Positions 1-7,078 of a stretch of DNA of 36,389 nt are shown piece by piece. Numbering within the stretch: the first letter of the stretch is position 1; each line of letters opens with the position of its first letter. The notes beneath the pieces were generated by a model. That model made no database searches. It was not told the origin of the DNA and saw only the letters and a list, made by a program, of their open reading frames with translations. The stretch is from a virus. The stretch is taken from IMG/VR virus record IMGVR_UViG_3300020222_000088, positions 1 through 36,389 of that record. One strand, given 5' to 3'. The position numbers were made by a program, and so were the translations under genes.

Positions 1-361
1 TTCCCATCACTCTTGCTCTTTGTTCCATAGCAATTGCTGCTTGAATTTTGTGAGCATGAGATCTTCCAGAGTTTCTTATTTTTGAAACACTTTCTTTTGC
101 AGTTGCAACATCCTTAAATCCCAATCCGTGAATTGTTCCTTTTGGATCTTCGTCTGTGTAAAGATCAGAGTGTTTATCAGACTTATCTGGTTGTCCTGGT
201 TTTTTTGGAATGCGAGGATCGTTCATTTCACTGAAAGGTGACTTTGATTTTGTTTCTTCGCCCTTTGCTCTTTTTTTACGAGCAGCACAGTGAGCTTTCT
301 GAGAAAATCCACTAGGATTATCACAACTTATTGATCTTTTATATTTGTTAGACCAACTCAT
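1..361 (-). CDS. Conserved cyanophage protein, C-terminus cut by window edge
   Basis: The reading frame starts with ATG at 361-359 (MSWSNKYKRSISCDN...) and stays open to base 1, giving about 120 residues with no stop, so the gene is partial. The N-terminal part is a short Cys/His-containing segment (SCDNPSGFSQKAHCAARKKR) followed by a Lys/Asp-rich linker. The visible C-terminal part is a probable helical segment (GLGFKDVATAKESVSKI, then HAHKIQAAIAMEQRA). I recognise this as a small protein often found beside the terminase genes of T4-like cyanophages, usually annotated only as a domain of unknown function; I cannot name the family with certainty. It starts 12 bases after the gp16 stop, in the same late operon. 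By T4 synteny the large terminase gene 17 should lie just beyond the left edge. Function unknown; a packaging or virion role is only suggested by position. Confidence 0.75.
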   Translation of the reverse strand, partial: MSWSNKYKRSISCDNPSGFSQKAHCAARKKRAKGEETKSKSPFSEMNDPRIPKKPGQPDKSDKHSDLYTDEDPKGTIHGLGFKDVATAKESVSKIRNSGRSHAHKIQAAIAMEQRARVMG

Positions 362-373
362 TGAAAAAAGATA

Positions 374-799
374 TTACTCTTTACTATTTAGAAATCCTTG
401 TTTCAGTAGTTTTGATAATTCTGCTGTTGATCCAACGAATAAAGAATTATTAGTGACATTTGTAGTTGATTTTGTGGACTCTTCTTCTACGTCTTTCAGT
501 TTCTTTTGCAGATCCATTAATTTGTCAGTCGTATCTGCAACACTTTTAATTAATTGCCCAGCAACTTCATATGCTCTTGGACTTCCACCTTCTCCAGCAA
601 GTTCTAAAATACCATTAATCGCTTCTTGACCTTTCTCAATCAGTGAATAAAGATTTGCTCTTGTATAATCATAATCTTTTTTTATATCACCTTTATCATC
701 ACTTACAATTTCTATTGCAGTACTATCAGAATCAACATCAATGATGTCACTACTTTCTGTGGAAAGAATTTTATCTAATTTATCGAAAGAATTTGACAT
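374..799 (-). CDS. 16: Terminase small subunit, T4 gp16-like
   Basis: This 141-residue protein matches the gp16 family, the small terminase that recognises viral DNA and regulates the gp17 packaging motor at the portal. The diagnostic part is a central helical hairpin at about residues 43-103, containing DYDYTRANLYSLIEKG, SPRAYEVAGQLIKSVADTT and a charged helix, the pattern seen across T4-like gp16 proteins. The N-terminal 40 residues are acidic and low in complexity, and the C-terminus is a short tail rich in Thr, Asn and Ser. T4 gp16 is slightly longer (164 residues). It follows gp15 by 6 bases, which keeps the T4 order 13-14-15-16. The identification rests on motif and synteny together and is strong. 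Confidence 0.9.
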   Translation of the reverse strand: MSNSFDKLDKILSTESSDIIDVDSDSTAIEIVSDDKGDIKKDYDYTRANLYSLIEKGQEAINGILELAGEGGSPRAYEVAGQLIKSVADTTDKLMDLQKKLKDVEEESTKSTTNVTNNSLFVGSTAELSKLLKQGFLNSKE

Positions 800-805
800 A
801 ATTTA

Positions 806-1849
806 TCAGATATCAACTTGGCGAACTGGACTATAAGTTCTAGAATCTGTGAAGTAGTCGAAGTTTTCTGAGAATCCAAAATCATCATCTGGATCTATTC
901 TTGCATCATCTGCCGCAGTTAGAACATCAATAGTACTGTTATCTACGTGCTCAGCAGCAATTGTTCCATCATATGCTCTTTGTACTGTAAGTATATTTCC
1001 AGAGATATTGTTAATCAACATAATTTCATTATCAATAACAATTCTATTATTAACTAAGAGAGATGAAGCATCATTAACTTGTAAAGTTATAACTGCTTTA
1101 TTAATTGGTTCTGTTATGAATGTTGTAGCATCAGAATCATAATCTTTTAGTGCTTTTGCAGTCACTGTATATCTCATTTCTCTCTTAGCAGTTGTTCTAT
1201 CAAGAGAACTATACTGGTCAACCTGAACCTTCTTGATAAGGCCATCGGTTGTTTCAGCAATAGGACCAAAGAGGTAAGTTTTTGCTGTAAACTGAAGAGT
1301 GTAAATTAGCGATCTTCGAGTTGAGAAATCCCCCTCATAATCATCTTGGAAATTTATTGACTCTAAGACTACGGGAATATCTCTTTTTTCTCCAATTGAG
1401 TCAATGAGATCAATTGTGATTGTAAATGCTGGTTGGAAAAATGGTAATATTTGTTCTACTATTTGCAATGCATCATCATTTAGTTTGGTTAGAATATTAA
1501 GTTCGAATCCAATATTATATGGAACTGGCAAGTAAACTTTCTTAAGATTAGTTCCATCCGTTACTTTAAATGTTTGAGTTACTCCTGCCTTTCTTGTTAC
1601 ATCATATTGCAAAGAATTCATCTCAAATGACATTCTTGGCAAACTAATTTGAGTTGGTTTATTTAACTCTGGTTGCTGTTCGATTCTTGCTAAAAACTTT
1701 TGTCTTGGTCCATATGCCAGTGGAACTCGCATATCACTAACTGTTAATCCATCATCATCTTTATGTTTGATATGAATCTGATTAAAGATAGTACCAAAAG
1801 ATACAACAGTTTTTCTAATGATCTGATGATAAAAATAAGTTCCTAACAT
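806..1849 (-). CDS. 15: Proximal tail sheath stabilisation protein, gp15-like
   Basis: Gp15 caps the tail tube and sheath and joins the tail to the neck. The N-terminus (MLGTYFYHQIIRKTVVSFGT, then FNQIHI) is the typical opening of T4-like gp15, and the conserved region continues through PLAYGPRQKFLARIEQQP and LPRMSFEMNSLQYD to about residue 215. The protein has 347 residues against 272 in T4 gp15. The extra length lies in the C-terminal third, where residues of about 255-308 form a beta module (IVIDNEIMLI ... VQRAYDGTIAAEH) that also occurs in the DUF4815 and giant proteins of this window. The start codon overlaps the gp14 stop by one base (TAATG), implying coupled translation. Identity is confident; the role of the added module is unknown. 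Confidence 0.9.
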   Translation of the reverse strand: MLGTYFYHQIIRKTVVSFGTIFNQIHIKHKDDDGLTVSDMRVPLAYGPRQKFLARIEQQPELNKPTQISLPRMSFEMNSLQYDVTRKAGVTQTFKVTDGTNLKKVYLPVPYNIGFELNILTKLNDDALQIVEQILPFFQPAFTITIDLIDSIGEKRDIPVVLESINFQDDYEGDFSTRRSLIYTLQFTAKTYLFGPIAETTDGLIKKVQVDQYSSLDRTTAKREMRYTVTAKALKDYDSDATTFITEPINKAVITLQVNDASSLLVNNRIVIDNEIMLINNISGNILTVQRAYDGTIAAEHVDNSTIDVLTAADDARIDPDDDFGFSENFDYFTDSRTYSPVRQVDI

Positions 1850-3513
1850 TAGTAATTACCAAATGGATTCGATTCTGAGAAATCTATAAGTTGATCTGCT
1901 ATTGCTTCTATCTCATCATTTTGTGCATATGGATCGTAAATATCCATTTGATCATATGAGGACAGTGAGAAAATTGCTGAGGAAGCAGCACCAACTATGT
2001 CCTCACCTTCATAGAAGGTTCCACTATTTATTCCAACTTTAAGAGTATTGGTATCAGTATCCCAAGACTTAACTCTTGCTGTAGTTCTAGATTGTTCTCC
2101 AACAATTAATTCATTAAATTGATATGTACCTATTCCAGTAATTCTTGGTGGATTTGCAATAGTAACCGTTACATTGCCAGAAATATATCCATTGCCTGGA
2201 TCAATAATTCTTACACCTGTAACTTGATCTGCATTATTAACAACTGCCACAGCTCTTGCTGTCGATAAACCAATCTTATCAGCAAAACTACTTCCAATGC
2301 TTATTGTTGGTGCTTCCGTATATCCAAGACCAGCATTCGTAATTACAATCGAAGTGATTGTTCCTGCAGAACCAACAACAGCATATCCTGTTGCCGTTAT
2401 AAATCCAGAAGGTTGTGGATTGGGTGTTGAGAATGTAATAACTGGATTTTTATTTGGATCATAAAAAGTTCCACCATTAGCGATACTTATTGCATTAACG
2501 ACACCTAAAGTAGAAATACCTGCAGTTGCCACTCCAGAAATACCAGTTGGATTTGATATTGTGACTATAGGTGGTGTTGGATATCCAGATCCTTGTGCTC
2601 CTATAGTTAACTGTGTTACTCCAAAATATCCATTTTCTATACTACAAGTAGCAGCTGCTCCAGTACCATTACCACCACTGATTGATATGGTTGGAGCTAC
2701 CGTATATCCACTACCCGCGTTTGTTAATAAAATTTCAGAAATAGAATAAATTCCATTTCTACTTGTTGTGATTGCAACAGCTGTCGCTTGTGTTCCTCCG
2801 AGCGGAGATGAAAATGCAATAGTTGGTGTTGATGTATAATCATATCCATCATCATTTAAAAATATTTGTCTAACATATCCAGTGTTAACAGTAGGGTTAG
2901 CAGTTGCAGTTATACCTAATCCAGATAGAATTAGAGTTGTTATATAACCATCATCCTCAACCGTGCGATCAATTTCATCAATTGAAGTATCGAGGACTTC
3001 ATCTTCATACTCGAATAGTTCACATTTTAATTCATAAACGTAATTCTTACCTAACTGATAGAAAGGACTTTCATGCTCAACAAATTTAACTTCGAATAGT
3101 CTCCCACCCAATGGAAAATAAATTAAGTCTCCTTCTTTTGGACGAGCACTGAGCAAAATCTCATCTTCTGGGAGACCTGCCGTAAATGGTGCTATAAAGT
3201 CTTCAAATCTTTCTCTAGAAATGACTAATGTAACCTCGTCTCTTAGAGACATTCCGAACTTAGTTAAAATATCTCCAGAACCAGCATATCCCTCATAGTT
3301 TTGTACATATGCTTCCAATAAAAAATTATCATCAAAAGTTGATGAACTAATTTCCTTTAAATCCTCATACCCGTAAAGTTTTCCTCTACCAACTACTTTT
3401 CTTGGAATATAAGTAACTTCGACGCCATATATTTTGAGTTGCTCATTGATCAACTCTTGTACAAGTCTTTGCTCGCTGAAAGATCCCTGAAGAAAAAATG
3501 GATTAAGTGCCAT
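1849..3513 (-). CDS. 14: Neck protein gp14 with a large GxGY-repeat insertion
   Basis: The N-terminal 190 residues (MALNPFFLQGSFSEQRLVQE, VTYIPRKVVGRGKLYGYEDL, RPKEGDLIYFPLGGRLFEVK) are a standard cyanophage gp14, a neck protein that with gp13 closes the filled head and accepts the tail. The C-terminal tail (NDEIEAIADQLIDFSESNPF) also looks like the normal end of gp14. Between them, at about residues 195-460, lie roughly six repeats of a short beta motif such as NAGSGYTVAPTISIS, GAQGSGYPTPPIVTIS and NAGLGYTEAPTISIG. The protein is therefore 554 residues, about twice T4 gp14 (256). The repeats resemble those in the large tail proteins of this same window. The start overlaps the gp13 stop by one base. 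Gp14 identity is confident; the purpose of the insertion (an exposed neck appendage?) is inference. Confidence 0.9.
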   Translation of the reverse strand: MALNPFFLQGSFSEQRLVQELINEQLKIYGVEVTYIPRKVVGRGKLYGYEDLKEISSSTFDDNFLLEAYVQNYEGYAGSGDILTKFGMSLRDEVTLVISRERFEDFIAPFTAGLPEDEILLSARPKEGDLIYFPLGGRLFEVKFVEHESPFYQLGKNYVYELKCELFEYEDEVLDTSIDEIDRTVEDDGYITTLILSGLGITATANPTVNTGYVRQIFLNDDGYDYTSTPTIAFSSPLGGTQATAVAITTSRNGIYSISEILLTNAGSGYTVAPTISISGGNGTGAAATCSIENGYFGVTQLTIGAQGSGYPTPPIVTISNPTGISGVATAGISTLGVVNAISIANGGTFYDPNKNPVITFSTPNPQPSGFITATGYAVVGSAGTITSIVITNAGLGYTEAPTISIGSSFADKIGLSTARAVAVVNNADQVTGVRIIDPGNGYISGNVTVTIANPPRITGIGTYQFNELIVGEQSRTTARVKSWDTDTNTLKVGINSGTFYEGEDIVGAASSAIFSLSSYDQMDIYDPYAQNDEIEAIADQLIDFSESNPFGNY

Positions 3514-4355
3514 TATCCAATAAAATCGTAAGGAGGTAATTCGTACTCTAATGCCATTCTCGACTTGAGATCATCAAGTTCTTTTTCAGCATCATCATAC
3601 AGTTGTCTACCATTCAGTTCGATACCACCAGGTAGTTTCACACCATTAAACTTAATGAGATTTTGCCCCCACTGTCTTTTAATAAGTGCAGTTAAATATT
3701 TTTTTAAAAATGAATCATTGAAAATTTGAGAAAAAGATGTTGGATCTAATGCTCTGTAGCAATCTAAAATAATCCAACTATCTTTAGACTCTGAACTCCA
3801 ATCAATATCAAGATAAAGGCGATCTTGTCTCTTATTAAATCTAATTTGCTTATCTGTTGTAAGTAAAAAGTCAATATTTTCCAAATATGTCTTAGTCATT
3901 GCATATTGCAATAACTCAACTGAGTTAAGGTAATAAATATCGTTTAAAAATAATTGGTATTTAATACTGAACATTCCACCAGAAATAGAACTAGTATCGA
4001 ATTTAAATACTTTTTCTATTCCTATTACTGAATCAGGAACTTGAATATAATTAGAAGTTTCATAAAAATTAAATGATGTTGTTCCATATCCAGGAATAGT
4101 AGAACTCGCAGTTGTTGTTACAATACCAATACCATATGTATTTTTTGCTCTCCCTCTGTTAAGATCATCTTGAGTAATTTTATACTTTAAGTACATTCTT
4201 TCGACGCCATCAAAATGACGTTCTTGGAAGTACTGAATAGCATCATCAACTAAATCATCAATTTGATCGTCATCGACATTGATTTCTAAAACAGGCGCAC
4301 CAAGTTTTCTTAGGCAATAATCAATCAATTCCTGTCTTGTACTTGGTTTTGCCAT
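3513..4355 (-). CDS. 13: Neck protein gp13-like
   Basis: This 280-residue protein is a T4-like gp13, a neck protein forming the ring between portal and tail. Its opening (MAKPSTRQELIDYCLRKLGA, then VLEINVDDDQIDDLVDDAIQ) is highly characteristic of cyanophage gp13. Further conserved features are the FDGVERMYLKYKIT segment, a central domain with SVIGIEKVFKFD, and the C-terminal acidic helix ending in MALEYELPPYDF. T4 gp13 is 309 residues, so length agrees. A clear Shine-Dalgarno (AGGAG) lies at 4369-4365 just before the start. The gene leads the 13-14-15-16 group and overlaps gene 14 by one base. Confidence is high. Confidence 0.93.
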   Translation of the reverse strand: MAKPSTRQELIDYCLRKLGAPVLEINVDDDQIDDLVDDAIQYFQERHFDGVERMYLKYKITQDDLNRGRAKNTYGIGIVTTTASSTIPGYGTTSFNFYETSNYIQVPDSVIGIEKVFKFDTSSISGGMFSIKYQLFLNDIYYLNSVELLQYAMTKTYLENIDFLLTTDKQIRFNKRQDRLYLDIDWSSESKDSWIILDCYRALDPTSFSQIFNDSFLKKYLTALIKRQWGQNLIKFNGVKLPGGIELNGRQLYDDAEKELDDLKSRMALEYELPPYDFIG

Positions 4356-4364
4356 ATTTCACTC

Positions 4365-4604
4365 CTATTCGACGTAATCTTTTGTTTCTATTTTTGGTGT
4401 CTTTTTAGAGGGAGATGCTTCAGTGCTTATATCAAGTTGTCTTTGCAATTCTAAATTTGCCATTAATAATTTATTTTTTTCCTCAGTAAAATCTTTAATT
4501 AAAGATTTAAGTTTTGCCTCTAATAAAATATTTTGTGATGTTAAAGAAATTATTTTTTCATTGTAAACAGAAGCTAAAATGTTCACATCAATTTCACTAT
4601 TCAT
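4365..4604 (-). CDS. Small coiled-coil protein in the wac (fibritin) position
   Basis: This 79-residue protein is nearly all predicted helix. From about residue 5 to 58 it shows regular hydrophobic spacing (IISLTSQNILLEAKLKSLI, then NKLLMANLELQRQLD) consistent with a parallel coiled coil, and it ends in a Lys/Thr-rich tail. I do not recognise a named family. It lies 9 bases upstream of gene 13, where T4 carries wac, the trimeric coiled-coil whisker fibre at the neck, so a small neck or fibre-assembly coiled coil is a reasonable guess. It is far shorter than T4 fibritin (487 residues) and lacks a visible foldon-like C-terminal domain. Its Shine-Dalgarno (GGAGGT) lies in the last codons of the preceding gene. 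Confidence 0.7.
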   Translation of the reverse strand: MNSEIDVNILASVYNEKIISLTSQNILLEAKLKSLIKDFTEEKNKLLMANLELQRQLDISTEASPSKKTPKIETKDYVE

Positions 4605-4606
4605 TT

Positions 4607-6265
4607 TTAGAACGTACCTCCGTCAATAGCATCAGTCCAAACAGGAACATTACTTGCATTAGTCGTTAGCACGAAGTTAGAAGTGGATGCATATCCAGTT
4701 TCTGGTGAGTTAGTGCTAATGATTTTTCCAAGAGAATCAAAATATAATGATCCTCTAGTATGTATACCAGATACGGCCCAATCAAGATAGATTGCACCAA
4801 CATCTAAAGTACCTTTTACACCACTGATAACTTCATTAGTATTAACTGCATCTGGAACAAAAGTCCAATATCCAGTGCTATCATCATAACCAAAGAATCC
4901 TAGTTTATTATTGGCAGATCCAATTCCAGTATTCCAGTTAAATGAAATACCACGATCAGTATTGGTATCATAACCAGTTGTAATAACTAACTGAGTTGTT
5001 GTTGAGATTCCACCTGCTTGTACAGTATCATTAATTGTAATAATTTTGGCTCCAGTATCAATTGCGGTAATTGTTGTAATACCAGACGGCGAAAGTTTTA
5101 CAGATCCAGAAACAACATCATTGATATTGATACCAACAACAGAATCTAAACGAATTGTGCTAACACCTGCCAGAGCATTTGACATAACAACTCTTTCAGT
5201 TGTTACATCACCAAGTCTGAGAATCGCATCATTAACTGTTGTTGATGATGAGTTTACAGTTACGGTTGTACCATCAACTTGTAGATCACCCTTGATGATA
5301 ACAGTACCTTCATTACTCTTACCATCGGGATATGGGTCAATGAACAGTTGATTACCTGCACCTGGTTTTGTAGAAATAACATTAGAACTAATTCCAATAT
5401 TATCAATTACAGCTCCACCTTCATTAAAGAATAAACCAGTTTGATTAATTCTTCCCGTAAAAGACGTAATACCAATTAGATTCAGCGAACTTAAAACATT
5501 TAAGTTCTGAGTTGTAGTCGTTTGGGCACTTAAGAGGTTGTTAACAAAGAAATTACCAGGACCACCTGCTCCAGCAACTACTGTTCCAATACCAGTTGTA
5601 GTTGTAATTCCGTTTACACCAACTGAGAAAACATCTTCACTATTTGCTCTTAAAAGTAACAGACTCGATCCTGCAGCAGAATCAAGATTAATTGCATTAA
5701 ATGTGATGCCTGTAAATGCAACTCCAGGATTATTCCAAGTTGCTCCAGATTCTAACGTAGGTTCATTACCAGTTAATGTTCCCTGGTTAATTGTGGTTGA
5801 ACCATTAATTGTGTCAACAACAAAACGATCAATTACACCATCATTAATTCTATACTGTTGCGATGCACCGCCAGTAAAGATAAAGTCACCCGTTCCATTT
5901 GGAGAAACAATAATATCTCCATTTACATTTTCACTGGAAAATACGTTACCATCTAAACGAAGATTATCTACGTTCCATTGATCAACTTTTCTATTATTAT
6001 CCATGATGGCAACAATGCCACCATCTGAATTTCTTGTATTAGTCACTCCCTGGACAGTTCCAGGTTGGTGATCCATCATAGAGGTATAATAACGTCCACC
6101 AATTGATAGAACGTTGGATCCATCATCTCCGATGAAAACCCTGTCTTTGTACTGGTTTAATCCACCGTAACTACCAATACCAGTGACATAGGCCATTTCA
6201 CCCCATTGTAGGGATCCTGGTATATTAGTACCACTAGATCTTTTGACCCTTATGATACTTGCCAT
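4607..6265 (-). CDS. Tail-fibre-like / adhesin-like virion structural protein
   Basis: This 552-residue protein opens with a compact domain (IRVKRSSGTNIPGSLQWGEM, then KDRVFIGDDGSNVLSIGG) that resembles the N-terminal attachment domain of phage receptor-binding proteins of the major tropism determinant type (R-x-G ... LxxGExAyxt ... rlyiGd). The rest is a long beta-rich shaft with many short Thr/Gly/Asn/Val strands and no catalytic motif, as expected of a trimeric fibre. It sits where T4 has genes 11, 12 and wac, so a baseplate-attached short fibre or neck fibre is likely; which receptor it binds cannot be read from sequence. The start overlaps the previous stop by one base (TGATG) behind a perfect GGAGG. 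It ends in IDGGTF, like the gene before it (INGGNF), and in both cases those codons supply the next gene's Shine-Dalgarno. Confidence 0.75.
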   Translation of the reverse strand: MASIIRVKRSSGTNIPGSLQWGEMAYVTGIGSYGGLNQYKDRVFIGDDGSNVLSIGGRYYTSMMDHQPGTVQGVTNTRNSDGGIVAIMDNNRKVDQWNVDNLRLDGNVFSSENVNGDIIVSPNGTGDFIFTGGASQQYRINDGVIDRFVVDTINGSTTINQGTLTGNEPTLESGATWNNPGVAFTGITFNAINLDSAAGSSLLLLRANSEDVFSVGVNGITTTTGIGTVVAGAGGPGNFFVNNLLSAQTTTTQNLNVLSSLNLIGITSFTGRINQTGLFFNEGGAVIDNIGISSNVISTKPGAGNQLFIDPYPDGKSNEGTVIIKGDLQVDGTTVTVNSSSTTVNDAILRLGDVTTERVVMSNALAGVSTIRLDSVVGININDVVSGSVKLSPSGITTITAIDTGAKIITINDTVQAGGISTTTQLVITTGYDTNTDRGISFNWNTGIGSANNKLGFFGYDDSTGYWTFVPDAVNTNEVISGVKGTLDVGAIYLDWAVSGIHTRGSLYFDSLGKIISTNSPETGYASTSNFVLTTNASNVPVWTDAIDGGTF

Positions 6266-6492
6266 CAGAAATTACCTCCGTTGATTTCTAAATTCTGTGT
6301 GTTTCCTGGTGTTAATTCCAAGGTTCCTTCCCATTTACCTGTTATTTCGTTATAAACAAGGAGCATTCCATTTTGTGCGTTGGTAACATTAACATCACTC
6401 AAATTTCCTAAAGTACCACCAACTTCACCAGCAAGTGATGAAACAACTTTAATAGCAGATTGTTGTCCAACTCTAACTCTGATGTCTGCCAT
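6265..6492 (-). CDS. Small virion-associated protein, fibre-linker-like
   Basis: This 75-residue protein has an N-terminal segment (MADIRVRVGQQSAIKVVSS), then LSDVNVTNAQNGMLLVYNEI followed by TGKWEGTLEL. The pattern 'LsdV.v....nG.vLvYn..tgkWe' is common as a repeating unit in phage tail-fibre proteins, where it forms a small beta fold. It is sandwiched by one-base overlaps between a 115-residue tail protein and the fibre-like gene, so it is probably made in matched amounts and may join fibre to baseplate. The C-terminal INGGNF codons carry the GGAGG that serves the next gene. I recognise it as a recurrent cyanophage structural ORF but know no assigned function. Confidence 0.65.
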   Translation of the reverse strand: MADIRVRVGQQSAIKVVSSLAGEVGGTLGNLSDVNVTNAQNGMLLVYNEITGKWEGTLELTPGNTQNLEINGGNF

Positions 6493-6839
6493 TAGCGAGT
6501 AACTCCTTCTCTAACTAGAGCCATGCCTTCTATAACACGTGTTTTAGGTCCAGCACCATTACCATCAATAATAATGACGTCATAAACATATCTTCCTGGT
6601 TTTAAAGATGATGTAATCGTCGATCCCAAAGAAATTCTTATATTTCCTGCTATTGCATCAGTTACCTGAGCCGCAAATACAGTTGCAGAGCTGCTACCGT
6701 GATGTTTTCTCATAAGAGCACTCACAGTATAAGATGTCAGGTTCAAGTCAGAACTGGAAGTGTTATTTTCCAGTGAAAAGACTTGTGAAAAGTCTGTGCC
6801 AGCATTAATAACCAGATTACTAGTATATACTGCTGCCAT
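6492..6839 (-). CDS. Virion structural protein, Ig-like / baseplate-upper-protein-like fold
   Basis: This 115-residue protein opens with VYTSNLVINAGTDFSQVFSL and continues with LNLTSYTVSALMRKHHGSS, NIRISLGSTITSSLKPGRYV and YDVIIIDGNGAGPKTRVIEG. The order (tetherable N-terminus, 'Gtdfs..f', 'y.v.a.mR', 'L.pG.Y.YDv.i.d', 'rviEG...v..gvTR') matches the small beta-sandwich proteins placed at the base of adsorption structures in many tailed phages. It lies at the head of the fibre group, 25 bases downstream of a late promoter sequence. No enzymatic motif is visible. The ending EGVTR is encoded by codons containing an AGGAG that serves the next gene. Structural assignment is likely; exact place in the virion is inference. 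Confidence 0.7.
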   Translation of the reverse strand: MAAVYTSNLVINAGTDFSQVFSLENNTSSSDLNLTSYTVSALMRKHHGSSSATVFAAQVTDAIAGNIRISLGSTITSSLKPGRYVYDVIIIDGNGAGPKTRVIEGMALVREGVTR

Positions 6840-6863
6840 TTAACAAAATCAAAATTCTATAGT

Positions 6864-6871
6864 TATTTATA
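6864..6871 (-). promoter_or_regulatory. T4-type late promoter TATAAATA
   Basis: The minus-strand octamer TATAAATA lies 25 bases upstream of the start of the 115-residue tail gene, in the short gap after the 66-residue gene. It matches the T4 late promoter consensus exactly; recognition would need a gp55-like sigma factor and is inferred. Confidence 0.6.
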
Positions 6872-6876
6872 TCAAC

Positions 6877-7077
6877 CTACTTCCTATCATTTAATATTTG
6901 TTGTAGCATAGATTTTATTTCTTCAATTTCCGATTTTATACTTTGGACTTCATCACGTTCTTTTCTTTTTAAACTTCTTTTTTTAACATACTCTTGATAA
7001 CCAGAGCAATCTAAATTCATGATTGCTCCAGTTTCTTCATCTCTATACAAATTACTATGTCCCTCTACTTTAATCAT
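6877..7077 (-). CDS. Small conserved protein with C-terminal coiled coil
   Basis: This 66-residue protein has an N-terminal part (MIKVEGHSNLYRDEETGAIM) that I recognise from other T4-like phages, where it is annotated as hypothetical or virion-associated. It is followed by a basic patch (KKRSLKRKERDE) and a short coiled coil (IKSEIEEIKSMLQQIL). The gene lies 1 base downstream of the DUF4815 gene, in the late operon, and is followed by a 37-base gap containing a late promoter. Synteny suggests a virion or tail-assembly role; no function is known to me. Confidence 0.7.
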   Translation of the reverse strand: MIKVEGHSNLYRDEETGAIMNLDCSGYQEYVKKRSLKRKERDEVQSIKSEIEEIKSMLQQILNDRK

Positions 7078-7078
7078 A

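Noticed and set aside
345-629. A 94-residue plus-strand open frame
   Set aside because: Antisense to gp16 and the start of the preceding gene; no family pattern and no promoter.
5538-5981. A 147-residue plus-strand open frame
   Set aside because: It lies wholly inside the fibre-like gene on the opposite strand, has no Shine-Dalgarno that I can see, and its composition is that of an antisense shadow of Thr/Asn/Gly-rich coding DNA.
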